A stretch of DNA of 64,000 nt from Tretioscincus oriximinensis (taxonomy: Eukaryota; Chordata; Lepidosauria; Squamata; Gymnophthalmidae). Positions 21,969 to 34,460 of this stretch are shown piece by piece. The notes below the pieces were generated by a model. That model made no database searches. It was not told the origin of the DNA and saw only the letters and a program-made list of their open reading frames with translations. Both the position numbers and the translations under genes were made by a program. Location: NCBI GenBank assembly GCA_022410635.1, contig JAJVDF010000126.1, positions 2,286,905-2,350,904 of the forward strand. The letters are read 5' to 3'. Position 1 is the stretch's first letter; each line of letters begins with the position of its first letter.

Positions 21969-22974
21969 CACTCTGAGATTTTAACGTGTTGTGTGGAGGC
22001 AGCTTAAATGGCACCTACTGGTTGATTCTATACCATTTTGTTGTGTTCCTGGAAGTAGCCCTGGAAGTGTACTGCTTTTGAGCACTAGTCTAAAAAGCCC
22101 TGGCTGGCAACTTTGGAAGCTTGGAAGATTTGTTCCAAGCTACTTCAGTTGAGCTGAATATGATATAGAGGGCCTTTGGCCCATGTCACTGGGCTCCCAT
22201 CTGGTCTTGTGTTCGATTACACAATCTGATCTCAAACATGACTCCAAGGAAAGGCACGATATGCGATGTACAAAAATTGCCACAGTTCCCTCATTTTCAC
22301 ATCTTCACATGGGGTTTTTTATAGACCACATGCGATGGCTGAGGAAGTCCGTCACTTTCCTATGCTCTGCAAAATGGACAATACTCCAAAGGATCAAGTT
22401 TTCAAGTTTAATATTTTAATCATGTTTCATTGTGTAAAAATTTTATTTGAATGTTTTGTTTTAACTGGAAGACACACAGACTGATTTGGTCTGATAAACA
22501 GATTTCTAAGTTTCTTTTCAAATACTATACATTAATAAGCAAAAATAAATATTGTACAAAAATATCTCATCTAAATCAAATGCCAAGCAATAAATAGTAA
22601 AATTGCACATACATAACAGTGCTTAGGGGGTTAATTGCTAAAAAGTAGGCATTAATCTTGGCTAAACTAATATTTTCAAGCAGTGAAAGTAATAATATTC
22701 TTCATCTATTTTTGTTCTGATTTCTGCCAAGGAAGGTCATAAAATATGATCAGTTTGAGGTCATGCTAATTCCTGCACACTGATGATAAATTTCAGTCAT
22801 ACTGAAGACTGATAGCATACGTATTTAAGCATAATCAGAAACATTCTGAACACCAAATAGTGAGTGAGTGATGGCACAGGTGTTAGCAAATAACGTAACA
22901 TAGACTAATGTGCAAATCACTCACCAACATGCATACCCCTCCAAAATTCCCTCTGGAGAAATCTGTGAAGCATG
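21969..22974. other. No gene seen
   Basis: Spacer with two overlapping plus-strand frames (22183-22484) of 72-78 codons and no recognised motif. Confidence 0.5.
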
Positions 22975-23385
22975 TGAGAAGTTTTTAAAGTGCATGGGAA
23001 TTTTTTAAGTGTGTAAGAAGTTTGCATTTTTTTATTTTTTACTGCGGGGAGGGTGCCTTCATGAATTGGCTTCAGTTGCCAGAGTCCCTAGTGGTGGTGC
23101 AGTAAATTAAAAAAATCATTTTTTTTAAAGTGCGTGAGAAATGTGCATTTTTTAATTTTTTGTCTGAGGAGAGGGCCCCTTCAGGAGCTGACCCGGCTTG
23201 CCAAATCCCCCTAGTGGTGGTGCAGAGAATTTTAAAAAAATAAATAAAAAGAAATTGAACTGCGTGAGAAATTTTTCAAGTGTTTTTTTATTGAGGGAAG
23301 GGTGCCTTCAGGAGCTGGCCCCGGTTGCCAGAGCCTCCTAGTGGTGGTGCAGTGATTTAAAAAAATCATTTTTTAAATTATTTTT
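22975..23385. repeat. Tandem repeat, about 120-130 bp unit, three copies plus a partial
   Basis: Units begin near 23007, 23127 and 23257. Each has AAGTGYGTRAGAA at the start, then a T-rich run, then a GGGTGCCTTCAGGAGCTGGC-like block. CTAGTGGTGGTGCAG follows, and an A-rich end ATTTAAAAAAATCATTTTTT closes it. A partial unit precedes the first. The units are visibly diverged, so the array is not young. Confidence 0.82.
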
Positions 23386-24215
23386 TCCTCAGCAAAAAAT
23401 GAGGAAATGGTGCCCCCCCCCCCCGGATGGGTGGGGAAGACACCCCAAAACCTATGTAACAGCAATCATTATATCATGTTTTCCCTACAGCAATTCCCAA
23501 AAGGGCATCATAGAAAGGTACTGCAGAAAGTATCTGAAATCAGAGCAGTATGATTACCACTCGATTACTTAACACAGAGTGCGTCTTCATGTTTTTTCCT
23601 CATTATCATAGTGTGATTCTGAGGGACTTGGCACATGTAATTGTGGGTATCTCAAAGTGCTATCATTGTGCTTTTTTCAGCTACTAATTTTATTCTGCTT
23701 CAGCAGTACAATGTTCAGCAATTATTCCTATGATGGTGTCATGAGGAGAACTGCTGAGACCAGTCCTATCTAGTGATCCTTTGCCTGCCCTGCTTCTGGA
23801 AAGAATGTAGACTTTAGGACTCCAACAGCTGCTTTTTCCATTTGACTAGGAAAAAAATAGCGATCGTGAATAAAACCCACAAGTTTTATGAAAAAGTTTA
23901 ATTTGAATTTATGCACCCAATTTTAAGGAGAGCTAGGAGCCAATGATAAATGGGAAATTATCAGCCAATCACAGGATTAGGGCAGAAAGCAATTGGGAAT
24001 TCACTGGCACCATGCAGGACTATCTATTCCAGGTGTAGGATGGATTGCCTGAACCAGATCTGTTAGACCAGATGTGTGCAGAAAAATCCTATGAGCAACA
24101 ATAGGTAGCTGTTTTCATGGTGTTGGTAATGATTTCTATGAATTTTTTCCACTTTGTACAAGTTTGTAAATTGTTGGTGAGGAATAGATTCAACAAGCTG
24201 GCCATTGAAACATCA
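23386..24215. other. No gene seen; poly-C run
   Basis: Contains a poly-C run at about 23413-23424. Nothing else recognised. Confidence 0.5.
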
Positions 24216-24386
<171 letters not shown>

Positions 24387-25489
24387 AGTCTACCACTCCT
24401 TTTCGGGAAGAATATATCAGCCGGGACCAATAGAAGAATCAGCTGGCTGGCAGACATGGTATTAACTTCCTGGTAATGAAATTAATCTTGAGGTGATCTC
24501 ACCAGCTCCACGTGGATTGCTATGGTAGGTGGAGATGATTCAATGGTTTTTACATTGCTGTTTTAAACATGTTGTGTGGAGAGGACCTTAATGTATTGTG
24601 TTTCCTGTTTTGTTTGAGCACACAACATGGCTGAAATTTACAGAAATGTCCTATGCTCAACGGCATCAAACTGGGGAACATCCAGAGCACCCTGCCATTG
24701 CAGCACTAAGCCGCATGCCACCTGAAGACTGCTGCAGGAGTGATTCTCAATTTATGCTGTAGTTTTCGCAGCTATGGTCTTAATCCTCTATGGTTCACAG
24801 GATTTGTTAACTATGGTGCCACGGGTGGCAATTTTATTAAGAAAATACTAGTGAGAAGAAGGAAAAAAGCACAGCATTGGCTTAATTCCAGAAACAGGAG
24901 AAGAAGAAATTAAAGAGCTCCCAAAAGCTTTGATTTAGAATAAATTTTAATTCATTTCATTTCTGTTTACAGACATGGAAGAAAAAAAATTTATGCTGGC
25001 CGTAGATGTCAAGAACAATAAAAGCCTTTTGAGTGGCAAATGGGCTGAAGCAATTTTGTTCTTAGCTCTGAGAAGTGACTAAGGAAAAGAATATTGTTCC
25101 ATCAGTTTTCATCTTTCTCTCTTGGCAAGAGGATGTATTTTCATAATTGAAATAATTGCTCTATTTTATTAACAGCATCAAATCAATATTCTCTTGTAAA
25201 CTAACCCTTTATCTCAGCATGTAATCGTGCCTGTCTTGTTTTTAAGTGTATGTGTGTGTGTTGTATCCTGGGAACACACATTCTTTGTTGTGTTTAAATC
25301 TGGTGACAGGCATGAGAACAAGTTCTTTAACATCATTTTCTTGATGCATAATGTGGGCCAAAAACCTATAGTACTATAAGCTACTGAGAAAGTACAATAT
25401 TCCTACTTTGCTGTGGTTTATTTAAGATCAGATTTTAAACAACATTGTCCAATTTGATACAAGGAACAAAAAAAGGATGAATTAGGAAA
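24387..25489. other. No gene seen
   Basis: Spacer before an L1-like remnant. 24460-24520 weakly resembles repeat family D. Confidence 0.45.
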
Positions 25490-26630
25490 GATTATTCATA
25501 TACTAATATGAAAAGGGTGGATGGGGAATGCTATGTTTTGGATCCTACTATGATGAAATTAGAATACTATTGATGGAATTAGAATACCAACCTGATAAAA
25601 AGTGGGTAAAAATAGAATGCACAATTAGTAAATTTAGAATAAAATCAATTATACTAGCAGATTACAGAAAAAATAGAGTATATGGCTCCTTTTTGGTAAT
25701 GTTAAAATATGGAATAATTGGAAAAGGAAAATATATGTAAATAAGTCTAGATGTGAATAAAACAGACATGATACTGGTAGTGAATCAGATAAAATTACTT
25801 GCAAATATTTTCCAGATTGATGGGATTGGTACAATTGGTTAAAAGGTTAAGAATGCATTTGGTCCACAAAATTGGATGATTTTCCAAGCAATATTGATTG
25901 ATATAAATAAAGATTAAATTAAAAAAAAAGATACATGGAAATTGCTCCATGGGAAAAAATTATTTCAAACGATATTAAAGGGCAACAAGGAATAATAGGA
26001 GAAATATAGATGTTATTGATAAATAAACAATTTGATTTAGAAAAGGAAATTTACTAAAAAATTATATTAAACAAATACCCCAAATTAAAGCGTACACGAA
26101 TAAAAGAAATGAAACTGAAGTTAATTACATTTTGGTATCAGACACTCAGTTAGTTAACACACATGATAAATAATATCAGAGCAACATGCTGACACCGTAA
26201 CCAATATAAAGAGGATTTTATGCATCTGTGGTAGTATTGTGTCATAGTACAACAATTTGGGGAAAAAATTCAAAAGAAACAGATAAATTATTGATAGAGA
26301 AATTGATATTGGCAGCACAGTTCTTCTTAGTATGAGGCTGGAAAGACCAGACTAAATGGACAGTTAGGAACTGAAGCAAATGTACTACAGAATGTATGAA
26401 ATTTGATTTGATAAATGAAAAAAGGACCAGTAGTCTTAGTTTAAGAAGCGGAAACTTGGTTATAACAACTTCACAAAATCTAATATATTAAAGGCAGGGA
26501 AGCAAGCTCTGCTTAGATAAATATTTTGGATGTTTGGCTTTGTATTGGATGTGGTTGTTTATATCACAGTATTAATGTTAGGTGCATACATGTATGTTTG
26601 TAACCAAAGCAAAATTAAAAAATCTAGTCC
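25490..26630 (+). pseudogene. L1-type LINE ORF2 C-terminal remnant
   Basis: Strongly A-rich plus-strand sequence, as in L1 elements. Broken frames give KKWVKIECTISKFRIKSIIL near 25600. They give a C-terminal stretch near 26175-26300 reading INNIRATC, then QYKEDFMHLW, a stop where WW is expected, and VIVQQF. The L1 ORF2 C-terminus has a Cys..Cys spacing followed by F.H.WW.C..IQ.FW..I. Many stops and frameshifts show it is old and dead. The left and right limits are approximate, and no poly-A tail could be placed with confidence. Confidence 0.6.
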
Positions 26631-28865
26631 ATCATATAGGCTCAGGCCTTTTATGCACTTAACTCTCCATGCCCTGAACAGTGTTTGTGGGTGAATCAGG
26701 CTTACTTGTTAGGATCATGGAAAGATGTGCTCTTGAACAGCATCACATGTATGACCATGCTGATCTAGACCAATCCCTGCCCTGTCTTCAAGGAATCCAA
26801 TGGTCTGGACCTTTTTCTTCCTAGTCCCAGGACTACTTGAGAGTTACAGTTTGGCGGCACACTTTGCTGTGACTTCTGCATACCTCCATGGTAAAGACCA
26901 GGGCCCACTGGTTTGCCAATAGACTCAAGGGCATTTTTATCAGATGCAGACAAAGTGGCCAATGAGGGCAGGACTTTACAGAGTTACACTAAATGGGACT
27001 TTAGGTATNGTTTGATCTCTACAAAACATGGTTGATAATCCTTTTACTTTTTCTGATAACATCCATGGTAAAAGTTTATTTTTTCACAGTAATGTTACCT
27101 TTGGGATATCAAACCAATAATTCTTGAATATGTGTAGTTCTCCAAGGACATTGGATAGCAATCCAAGTATAGTAGCTAGGTAAACCTGAGTTTTACATCT
27201 AATCTGGATGCACCCTGTGGTAGGTCCAACAACTCTACCGAGTAGATGGCAGGTCTTTATTTTGCAATATAATCCATAGTAATGCTCAGTACAGAAAGGC
27301 CTTTCCCAATCAGAGTAACAAAACATTTTCATTGTCAAGTGCTCCTTTTGCAAAGTGACCAGGATTTAGGAATTATCAATGAAGATTTGATACAACTGCC
27401 ACAGAGAATCCCCTTTGTTAAGACATTTCAGCTCTCCTGGTTGCTCCCACATGTTGGCACTGTAAAGTCAAGATATGTAGCACCTTATATTATTCTATGA
27501 ACAGTGCAGATTTTCCGCATGCCCTTTACAAGCCACTCTCATGCTGTCTCAGACCTTCTCATCAAATGGATACATTTCTTAATCCAAAATGGAAATCACT
27601 GGTACAGATACAGAAGTTACTAATGTGGTCTACTACTATTCTATATTAGAGGATTCTTACTAAAAATCTGATCCAGATTATCACTGATCCTATGCAGATG
27701 ATGTAGACTAGGGAATTGTAAGGCATATGCATAAAACCCCTTTGATAACTCCCTAAGATTGTAAAAAGGAACAAGCTAATTGTGCAGAGATAAAATGAAA
27801 CTTGTGTGTTGAAACCAGTACATCACCATCCAAACTGATCTGAAGGCAAAATGCATATTATGTTTTGCTGGGTTGTTTTTACCTAAGTAGATGACAAGCT
27901 GCATACATTTTCTGGATTTGATTGCTGCCCGTTTGAGTCTGCAGTTTATGGGATTCTGCAAACTCAAGTCTACAGAATGAAAAACTGACCTACCGAGGGG
28001 AAAGATTGCTTTGTGTAAATAGAATTTTCTAAAGCAAACCAATAATTGAGGATGCAGTTTAACCCATATTTATCTGGAAGGAAACTTGGTCTTGGAGCTT
28101 CCTTCTAAGCAAAAGTATGCAAAGGATTGTATCGTTAAAATTCTATGCCATCCTACTTCTTCTATAGCAGTTTATTAATTCTGAGTTGTTTTTAGTAGTG
28201 CAGCATCTACATTTCTTTAACAGTGATAAGTGTAATGCTAACTCACAGATGCAGAAACAGGAAAATTAATATTTCAAGGATCCCAGGTTAAAAATAAAAA
28301 TATACACAGCAATTATTAAGACTGTTTTTGCACTTGCTGTACACCATCCTAGGAAGGAGTCAATTAATCTCCCATTCTATTTACAAAAGATGCAGGCCAG
28401 ATGAGGACAGTCTTCTGTAGACCTCTTTTCTCATGGTCTGCCAATGTTCTAGGTAGACCAGTCCATGCAAGCAAGATGCCTCTAAATCCCTGTATATCAT
28501 AGAAGGCAAGTTACCGTGGCATAAAAGAAGGCTTGTTGTTGAAATGTTTCCCAGAAGCTCTGAAGACCATGAATATTTGGAAGCATTCACAATCTCAAAG
28601 CCAGCATGAGTAGTGGAGCTGGCACGTGAACTGTTGAACAACAGGCCATAGCAGGGTAGACAGTCTCTTTCCACACTGAGAGACATCTTTTCCATCTTGC
28701 CACAGTCTGCTTATTTGAGACCAGAGCATCCCCTCTGGTCTGGAATAGTGACCTCCAGTGAGAATAATGCCTACAAATAATTCCAAGCAGCGGCTAAAAC
28801 CTACGATTTTACCAGGACTATATTGGTAATCCCACAAACAATTGGGCATTTAAAATCAATCTCAG
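26631..28865. other. No gene seen
   Basis: 2.2 kb spacer with an ambiguous base at 27009. Small frames on both strands (65-104 codons) carry no recognised motif. Confidence 0.55.
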
Positions 28866-28873
28866 TTAGTGAT

Positions 28874-29033
28874 CAGAGGCATAGCTTCAACAGGGAAAGC
28901 CAGGGTGGTGCCCCAGGGCCCCCAGGGTAAAGGGCCCCAGTTTTGTGAAAATTACATTACCCCCCAGGGGTAGAGGCCCCCCACTTTGTTTATCTGCCCC
29001 ACACAGGCCCCCGAGAGTCTAGCTACCCCTCTG
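28874..29033. mobile_element. hAT-type MITE with target-site duplication
   Basis: 160-bp element with terminal inverted repeats. The left end is CAGAGGCATAGCT and the complement of the right end is CAGAGGGGTAGCTAG. The flanking eight bases are TTAGTGAT (28866-28873) and TTAGCGAT (29034-29041), a 7/8 match that fits hAT transposition. The interior is rich in GGGCCCC-type sequence and has no coding capacity. Confidence 0.85.
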
Positions 29034-29041
29034 TTAGCGAT

Positions 29042-29760
29042 ATGATAACCCATAATATCCCCTTTATTAGGAATCTCATAATGATGCAAAGTTTCCCAGT
29101 AAGCTGAGTTTACTTGTGGGCTTGCTGAACCCATTTTATTATTTGGGGTTATTTGGAGACCAACCAAATATATGAAAACCACAAAAGAAAGTAGGTGGGC
29201 ATGTGACTGGCTCCTGGATAGCTTTGTGTAGATTATAGTGGGCCTGCAGACATGAAGGTAAGTCCTCTTGCTTCTGGTGAGGAGCAGGAAAAAGCAATTG
29301 CGGAATATGTATTTTTCAACCACATATTGCCTGTTGTTGTCTTGAGGCAGCCTCTGCCTGGTCTCGATTGTAAATGTTAGGCTGTGTTAACATGAGAGTG
29401 CTTTTTGCTGACTCCCATATTGACTGCTCTGGCAACTAGTGCTAAGAAGAATTACCCCACTATGGCTGGCACTCACCAGGGGAGCACAGTTGTGAGTCAA
29501 ATTACAGGGTTGCAGGAGATCTGGAGTGGCACAATTCCAAGGATTGGGTTGCAAGGTGCAGTATTTATACGACTGAAGATGAGGTTACATTCATCTGGTA
29601 GGGTTAGCATTTCTGGTGCTATAGAGTTGCTGTCAATTTTGCTCATTGTTGACCTGTCCATTGAGGCAATGAAATTTTTTTCATATTGTGAGAACAATTT
29701 TTTTTTTCATAGAAGAGTTCTTATACCTGCGTGGCTTATTTTTCATAAAGTGAGAAAGTG
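29042..29760. other. No gene seen
   Basis: The 200-codon plus-strand frame at 29405-30007 covers much of this and runs into minus-strand CR1 sequence. Its last third is simply the complement of CR1, so I do not regard it as a gene. Confidence 0.5.
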
Positions 29761-30225
29761 TCATAAGAACATAAGAAGAGGCATACTGGATCGGGCCAGA
29801 ACACATCTAGTCCAGCATTCTTACTCCCACAGAGGCCCACCAGATGCACCTGGACAGTCTGAACAGAGGAAAGCAAAATATGTACCTGTTCATGACTTCC
29901 TGCAAGTGGTATTTCAGGAGTCCTGCCTGTTGCTCCATCCCGAAGGCAGCATCCAGACATTCATCCTAGTACCNATTTATACCCTTGGTGTCCATAAACC
30001 TCTCTAGTCCTGCCTTGAAGCTATCCAAGCCTTTAGCTACCACTAAATTTCACAGGCCAATGACCCTCTGGGTGAAAAAATACTTTCATTTGTCTTTTCT
30101 CACTTTTCCCTGTCCATCAGGTTCAAGGAGTCCCCTCTGGTTCTAGTGTTGTGTAATAGAGAAAACATTTTTTCTCTATTCACCCTATCCATCCCATGCA
30201 TGATTTTGTACACTTCAATCAGAAG
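29761..30225 (-). mobile_element. CR1 LINE 3' fragment
   Basis: Minus-strand CR1. The 3' tail is at 29761-29780 (CATAAGAACATAAGAAG on the plus strand). The 5' break is near 30225, in the region encoding LIEVYKIMHGMDRVNREKMF. It contains small indels and is older than copies A and C. Only the C-terminal ORF2 end is represented. Confidence 0.92.
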
Positions 30226-30927
30226 TGTCCATGGAGACTGGGTTTTATCTAATGCTAAAGACCTCTTGTTTGTCAAACTAGAGTTCCTAGCAACCATGTC
30301 AGGAATTAAAAAGGTAGGGGTTCATTTTCAACCACTACGTATACACTTAAACTTATTTTATTCATTGCCTACCATTTTCACCTTTTTATTCAGAAATCAT
30401 TAATTGGGCAATGGTCAGTCCTTTTGGAAAAGCCAATTTCTTAGTTTGGTTTAATAGACTTGACAACCATGCATTGATTCAAGTTTCTACTTTAAATTGA
30501 GCAGAATTTTAGCACAGAAGTGACCCATCCCATCAATGTCATAATGACAAGAATACCACAGTTTCTCCCGCAAGTGTTATTAATGTCTCACAGGACATTA
30601 ACTGGTACTGAAAGAATGTGAAGAATGCTATAGGAATTTTTTTTTCTGCTTGCCATATTCAAGAAATTCAGCACTTCTAATAATCCATTACCTTCAATAC
30701 TGAGAGTTAAAATTATAAGAAAAGAAAATCCCTTAGCAGTCTAATCACTAATCAACTGCATATCAGAAGCATACACTAAAATTACCAGCTAAATACAAGT
30801 TTTTAAAAAACTACATAATTTCTTGAGGTGAAGAAATCATACGTTAAAAGGAAATCTTGCACCTCATGTGCATCTTTTCCTCAAAAATTCATTTTATTAT
30901 TATTATATATATTTTTTTAATTTGCAG
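30226..30927. other. No gene seen
   Basis: AT-rich spacer without recognised features. Confidence 0.5.
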
Positions 30928-31038
30928 AAGACTTTTTCTCATTCTCTATTGCCTTGTTCCAACAGTAGTCTCTTTTTGAGTGTGTCCATATTTTGGATGC
31001 ACAAAGTCAACCTTCAAAGGTATTCCAAGAAACGACAG
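30928..31038 (+). other. Possible orphan exon, phase 0-0
   Basis: A T-rich tract ending TTTGCAG is followed by 111 bases (37 codons) open in one frame. A good donor (CGACAG then GTGAGG at 31039) comes next. Both boundaries would be phase 0 in the open frame. The segment contains LFLSVSIFWMHKVNLQRYS. I do not recognise it. The open frame continues past the donor, the length is short, and no partner exon is visible, so chance is likely. Confidence 0.18.
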
Positions 31039-32189
31039 GTGAGGCATTCCCTTTTCCTGCTTTTTCCCCTTCGTTAGAGGCTATGAAGGATTCCACCCAC
31101 AAATGATTATTGGAAAAAATATATTATTGCCATTGTTGGTGGTGGTGGGTAATGCATTACACTAGTGATTAACATTTTGTGGAATATAGTCACACATTCC
31201 TGGTTACATATTTGTGTTTAAACTTTCTTCTATATATAATTTGATGTTTAGTTAATTCTTCCTGAGAAAATGTAGGCATTTGTGCAAATGAGTAATTTAT
31301 TTTGATAGCTGAAATTTCAGAAGAATAAAAAACAATATACTGGAGGGCTGTGGTGATTCAGAAATTTACAAGCACTAACATTTCAGACTGGTGAAAGATA
31401 ACTAAGAAAGTATAAATTTTGTTGCTACCTCATGGTGTCGGGGCGAAATCCACTCGTTTCTGGAAGTGGATTTTAGCAGCTACATTTTTGTTCACCTTAT
31501 TCTTGTGTTATATTACCTTGGTTATTTTACTTGTGCATAAGCGCCTTTAATGGAACTGTGACTACAACAGGGCTTCACTTTCTCATATGTTTGTATAGTA
31601 CTTGTACTTTCCTTATAATATAGTTATATATTTATGAGATGCTGAATTTTATTATTTAAATCTTTTGGAATCATTGATATATTANTATTGTTGTATCATA
31701 GCTTTAACCAGCACTGTTTGTTACCATTTTAGTAATGGCACATTTTTTTACATATGGGTGTGCAGAATATATTATTTTGATATAACACTTCCATCACATG
31801 TTGCATGGTTATTATATAAAATATTCATCATTATTTTTTTTTTTGCAGATCGCTCGTTTTTTTCATTTGAAGCAGAATGGCTTTGACGAGATTGAGGACA
31901 TTAGGATGTATTTTATTGTCAAATCAAAACAAAATAGGAAACTTAATGATGCTTGTAGGCGTTATTACAGGATTTCTCTCCTCTTTCTTCAATTTAATGT
32001 AAATATTATTGTAGCATTTATTGAAGGGTTGGTTTTATTAGCATATAATGCTAATACTGCCTGAGATTTGAATACTGCTTGATCATGCATATACAGTATA
32101 GCTGATATTTTAAAAACAATCTACTACATGTTTTTAACTAGGTATTGCCTAAGCTGTTGCTAAGCTACAGTATCCATAGCATCTTTTTA
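31039..32189. other. No gene seen
   Basis: AT-rich. A T-run followed by GCAG at 31835-31848 precedes an 88-codon frame (31798-32064). No convincing donor follows and the protein is unrecognised. There is an ambiguous base at 31685. Confidence 0.5.
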
Positions 32190-32225
32190 AACATTTTATC
32201 ATCATCGCCATCATTGCCATCATCA
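32190..32225. repeat. (ATC)n microsatellite, left part
   Basis: Imperfect CATCATCGCCATCATTGCC-type triplet repeat. It resumes on the other side of the CR1 fragment. Confidence 0.8.
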
Positions 32226-32385
32226 CCATAAGAACATAAGAACATAAGAAGAGCCACACTGGATCAAGCCAAAGCCCATCTTGTCCAGCATTCTGTCTCA
32301 TACAAAGGGCCACCAGATGCACCTGGGCAATCTNAACAGATGAAAGCAAAATACTCCATGCAAATGGTATTTCAGGAGTCCTGCC
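32226..32385 (-). mobile_element. CR1 LINE 3' end inside a microsatellite
   Basis: Minus-strand CR1 3' end of about 160 bases with the tail CATAAGAACATAAGAAC at its left and the family blocks CACTGGATCAAGCC and GGCCACCAGATGCACC. It is bounded on both sides by ATC/CAT-type repeat. One ambiguous base at 32334. Confidence 0.9.
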
Positions 32386-32523
32386 ATCGTCCTCATCAAT
32401 CATCACCATCATCCTCATCAATCATCCTCACCTATCACCCATCACCCTCACCCATCACCCTCACCCATCACCACCATTATCACCATCACCCTCATTATCA
32501 CCCTTGCCATTGCCATTGTCATT

Positions 32524-32552
<29 letters not shown>
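32386..32552. repeat. (CAT)n / CACCCAT compound repeat
   Basis: Imperfect ATC, CACCCATCACCCT and ATT blocks ending in a clean (ATG)n run at about 32523-32551. Confidence 0.9.
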
Positions 32553-32554
<2 letters not shown>

Positions 32555-32609
32555 CATTCCAAGATCTCCCATCATTGCCCACTCCCAACTCATACTTGTC
32601 ATACCTACG

Positions 32610-32690
32610 GGCAGGTAGGTATGGAAGAAGGTGTTCCTTTAGATTTTGGGACCCAAATTATTTAGGGCCTTATTCCGCTAAAGAAGTGGG
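32610..32690 (-). repeat. L2-like fragment
   Basis: Includes GGTGTTCCTTTAGATTTTGG and CCAAATTATTTAGGGCCTTA. These resemble the complement of a widespread squamate L2-type segment (GGTCCCTTAGGTA...CCAAGCCATTTAGGGCTTTATAG). Confidence 0.4.
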
Positions 32691-34234
32691 TGAAGGGACT
32701 TCCAGTTCACATGGCATTTTGGAAAAGTGCAAGCTTCAGGGCCTGCCAATGTCTCAGAATGGGATTTGGACAGCATGCATCCCCTGAGACCTTTTCCAGG
32801 AATGAAACAAGGCCTGATGCAGAAAGGGCTTTACACTGATGCTGCTGCTAGTCCTGAGGTGAAATATTTGCAGAATAGACAGCAAGGCCAGAGAATCCAA
32901 GCAATACAACACTGTAACTCTGAGGTACAAATACATATATTCCTCACTATAAAACTATACATTGATTAAAGCATAATGTATGCATTTTATATTGATGTAA
33001 AGCGGCAATAGTATTCACAGAAATAAACCCACACTGCCATTATGTTTGGTGAACTTTAATGTGATAGAAGTAAAACAGCCGCACAGGAATAACTGATAAA
33101 ATGAACACAGCTTTACTAAAGAAGGGAAGTATCCACTATTGTGTCTTTTGCCTTCTGTGCTTGTTCTACCTGCAGTTTTTATGTAATGAGGTTTTGCAAT
33201 AAAGGAGTAAAAATAATGTCAAAGAAGCACAATTTGGTCATAAAATAGAAGTTATGCTGAGATTATGAGATACGTGCTCCAAACACTAGCAACAGTCATC
33301 TGTTTTGTAATTATATAAGCAAAAGTTAATGAGGCCTGTTAATGTAAAACAACCCCCCCCAACATTGTTTCGTCAGGTTGCATTAATCTGCAATATTTTA
33401 TGTAGAAATCATAGCCTTGGATTTTATGCTTAATTAATTTTTAAAATGTTCATATTACTGAGTCTCTTGATATGTTAGGAAAGTTACAGAGCCTACAGAA
33501 TTTGCGCATACATACTATATATGGTTACTTTTTTTCTCAATTTTTTTTATCTTGTTCTTCTGATAAGATGATTAGTGGCAGCTTCAGGCTGAGGAGTTTT
33601 GCATGCACTGACCAATCCCATTGAACACAGAGCAAATCATGTCCCAAAGATGCCAAATGGCACGTCCAATATACCTGCACGAACTTCAGGTTTATTGGCC
33701 TGGTTCACACCTATTGTAGGGAATGAGCTCTGACCTTCCACACCATTGGGTTCAAAAAAACATTCTTGCCCCAGAAACAGCAGAAGTGTAAATAGGCTGC
33801 TCTTCGTCCATCTGGAGCTTGGATATCCCCCTACATCCTGCCTCAAATAGGTGAGGGGTTGGTGCATGGGGGAGGGCAGGCCAAGTTGAATTGCAAAAGC
33901 CTGGAACATCACATACTTCTCAAGGCCCATTTTAAGTTGTCCACAGAAGGTAAGCATAGTGTAGGATTCCAGATGCTTGGGAGATTATAGAAGTGGATTG
34001 TGATGTCGAAGCTGCATCCCTGCAAACTATTTCATCTTGTTTCCCAGACAAATGTGGAAAGGGCCAATATTTCAAAAGGCAGTGTGATATAATGGCTTGA
34101 ATCTGGGTGGCACTCAGAACTGGAGTCAAATGACATCCCAGCCATGGGAAGACACTGGGTTATGACCCACTTCCCTGCTCTTTGGATAAAGCAAATTGTC
34201 CAGCCTAGGGGCAGGTTGTTTCCATGCCCTCCAG
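32691..34234. other. No gene seen; one poly-C run
   Basis: Spacer with a poly-C run near 33352-33359. A 106-codon minus-strand frame (33637-33957) carries no recognised motif. Confidence 0.5.
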
Positions 34235-34460
34235 TGACCATTCATTCATTATTTATACTTATACCCCAGGGTCTCAGGGTAGCCAACAGTAAAAACAGTA
34301 GTACAAAACTAGCATATTGAAACAGTGACAAAACCATATCTGAAGGTGCAAAGAAAAATACAATTTCTTCAACCAAATGCCAAGTTGAAGAGCTCTGTCT
34401 TCAATGATATAGGTCTTTCTTGAATCCTCTAATTCCCTAGCGCAAAAATGTAAGTACAAC
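34235..34460 (-). repeat. L2-type LINE 3' fragment
   Basis: Minus strand reads GTTGGCTACCCTGAGACCCT, GGGGTATAAGTATAAATAATG. The adjoining block (CAATTTCTTCAACCAAATGCCAAG on the plus strand) has its counterpart at 13355-13380 next to the other L2 copy, which supports common origin. Confidence 0.65.

Noticed and set aside
23007..23385. CRISPR-like regular repeats
   Set aside because: The repeats are long diverged tandem units without unique spacers, in a eukaryotic genome. CRISPR does not apply.
29405..30007. 200-codon plus-strand open frame
   Set aside because: Its last third is the complement of a CR1 3' end and the rest has no motif. It crosses an insertion boundary and cannot be an ancestral gene.
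31849..31960. Possible exon after a T-rich tract and GCAG
   Set aside because: The acceptor looks good, but no matching donor follows at a sensible distance, and the peptide is unrecognised.
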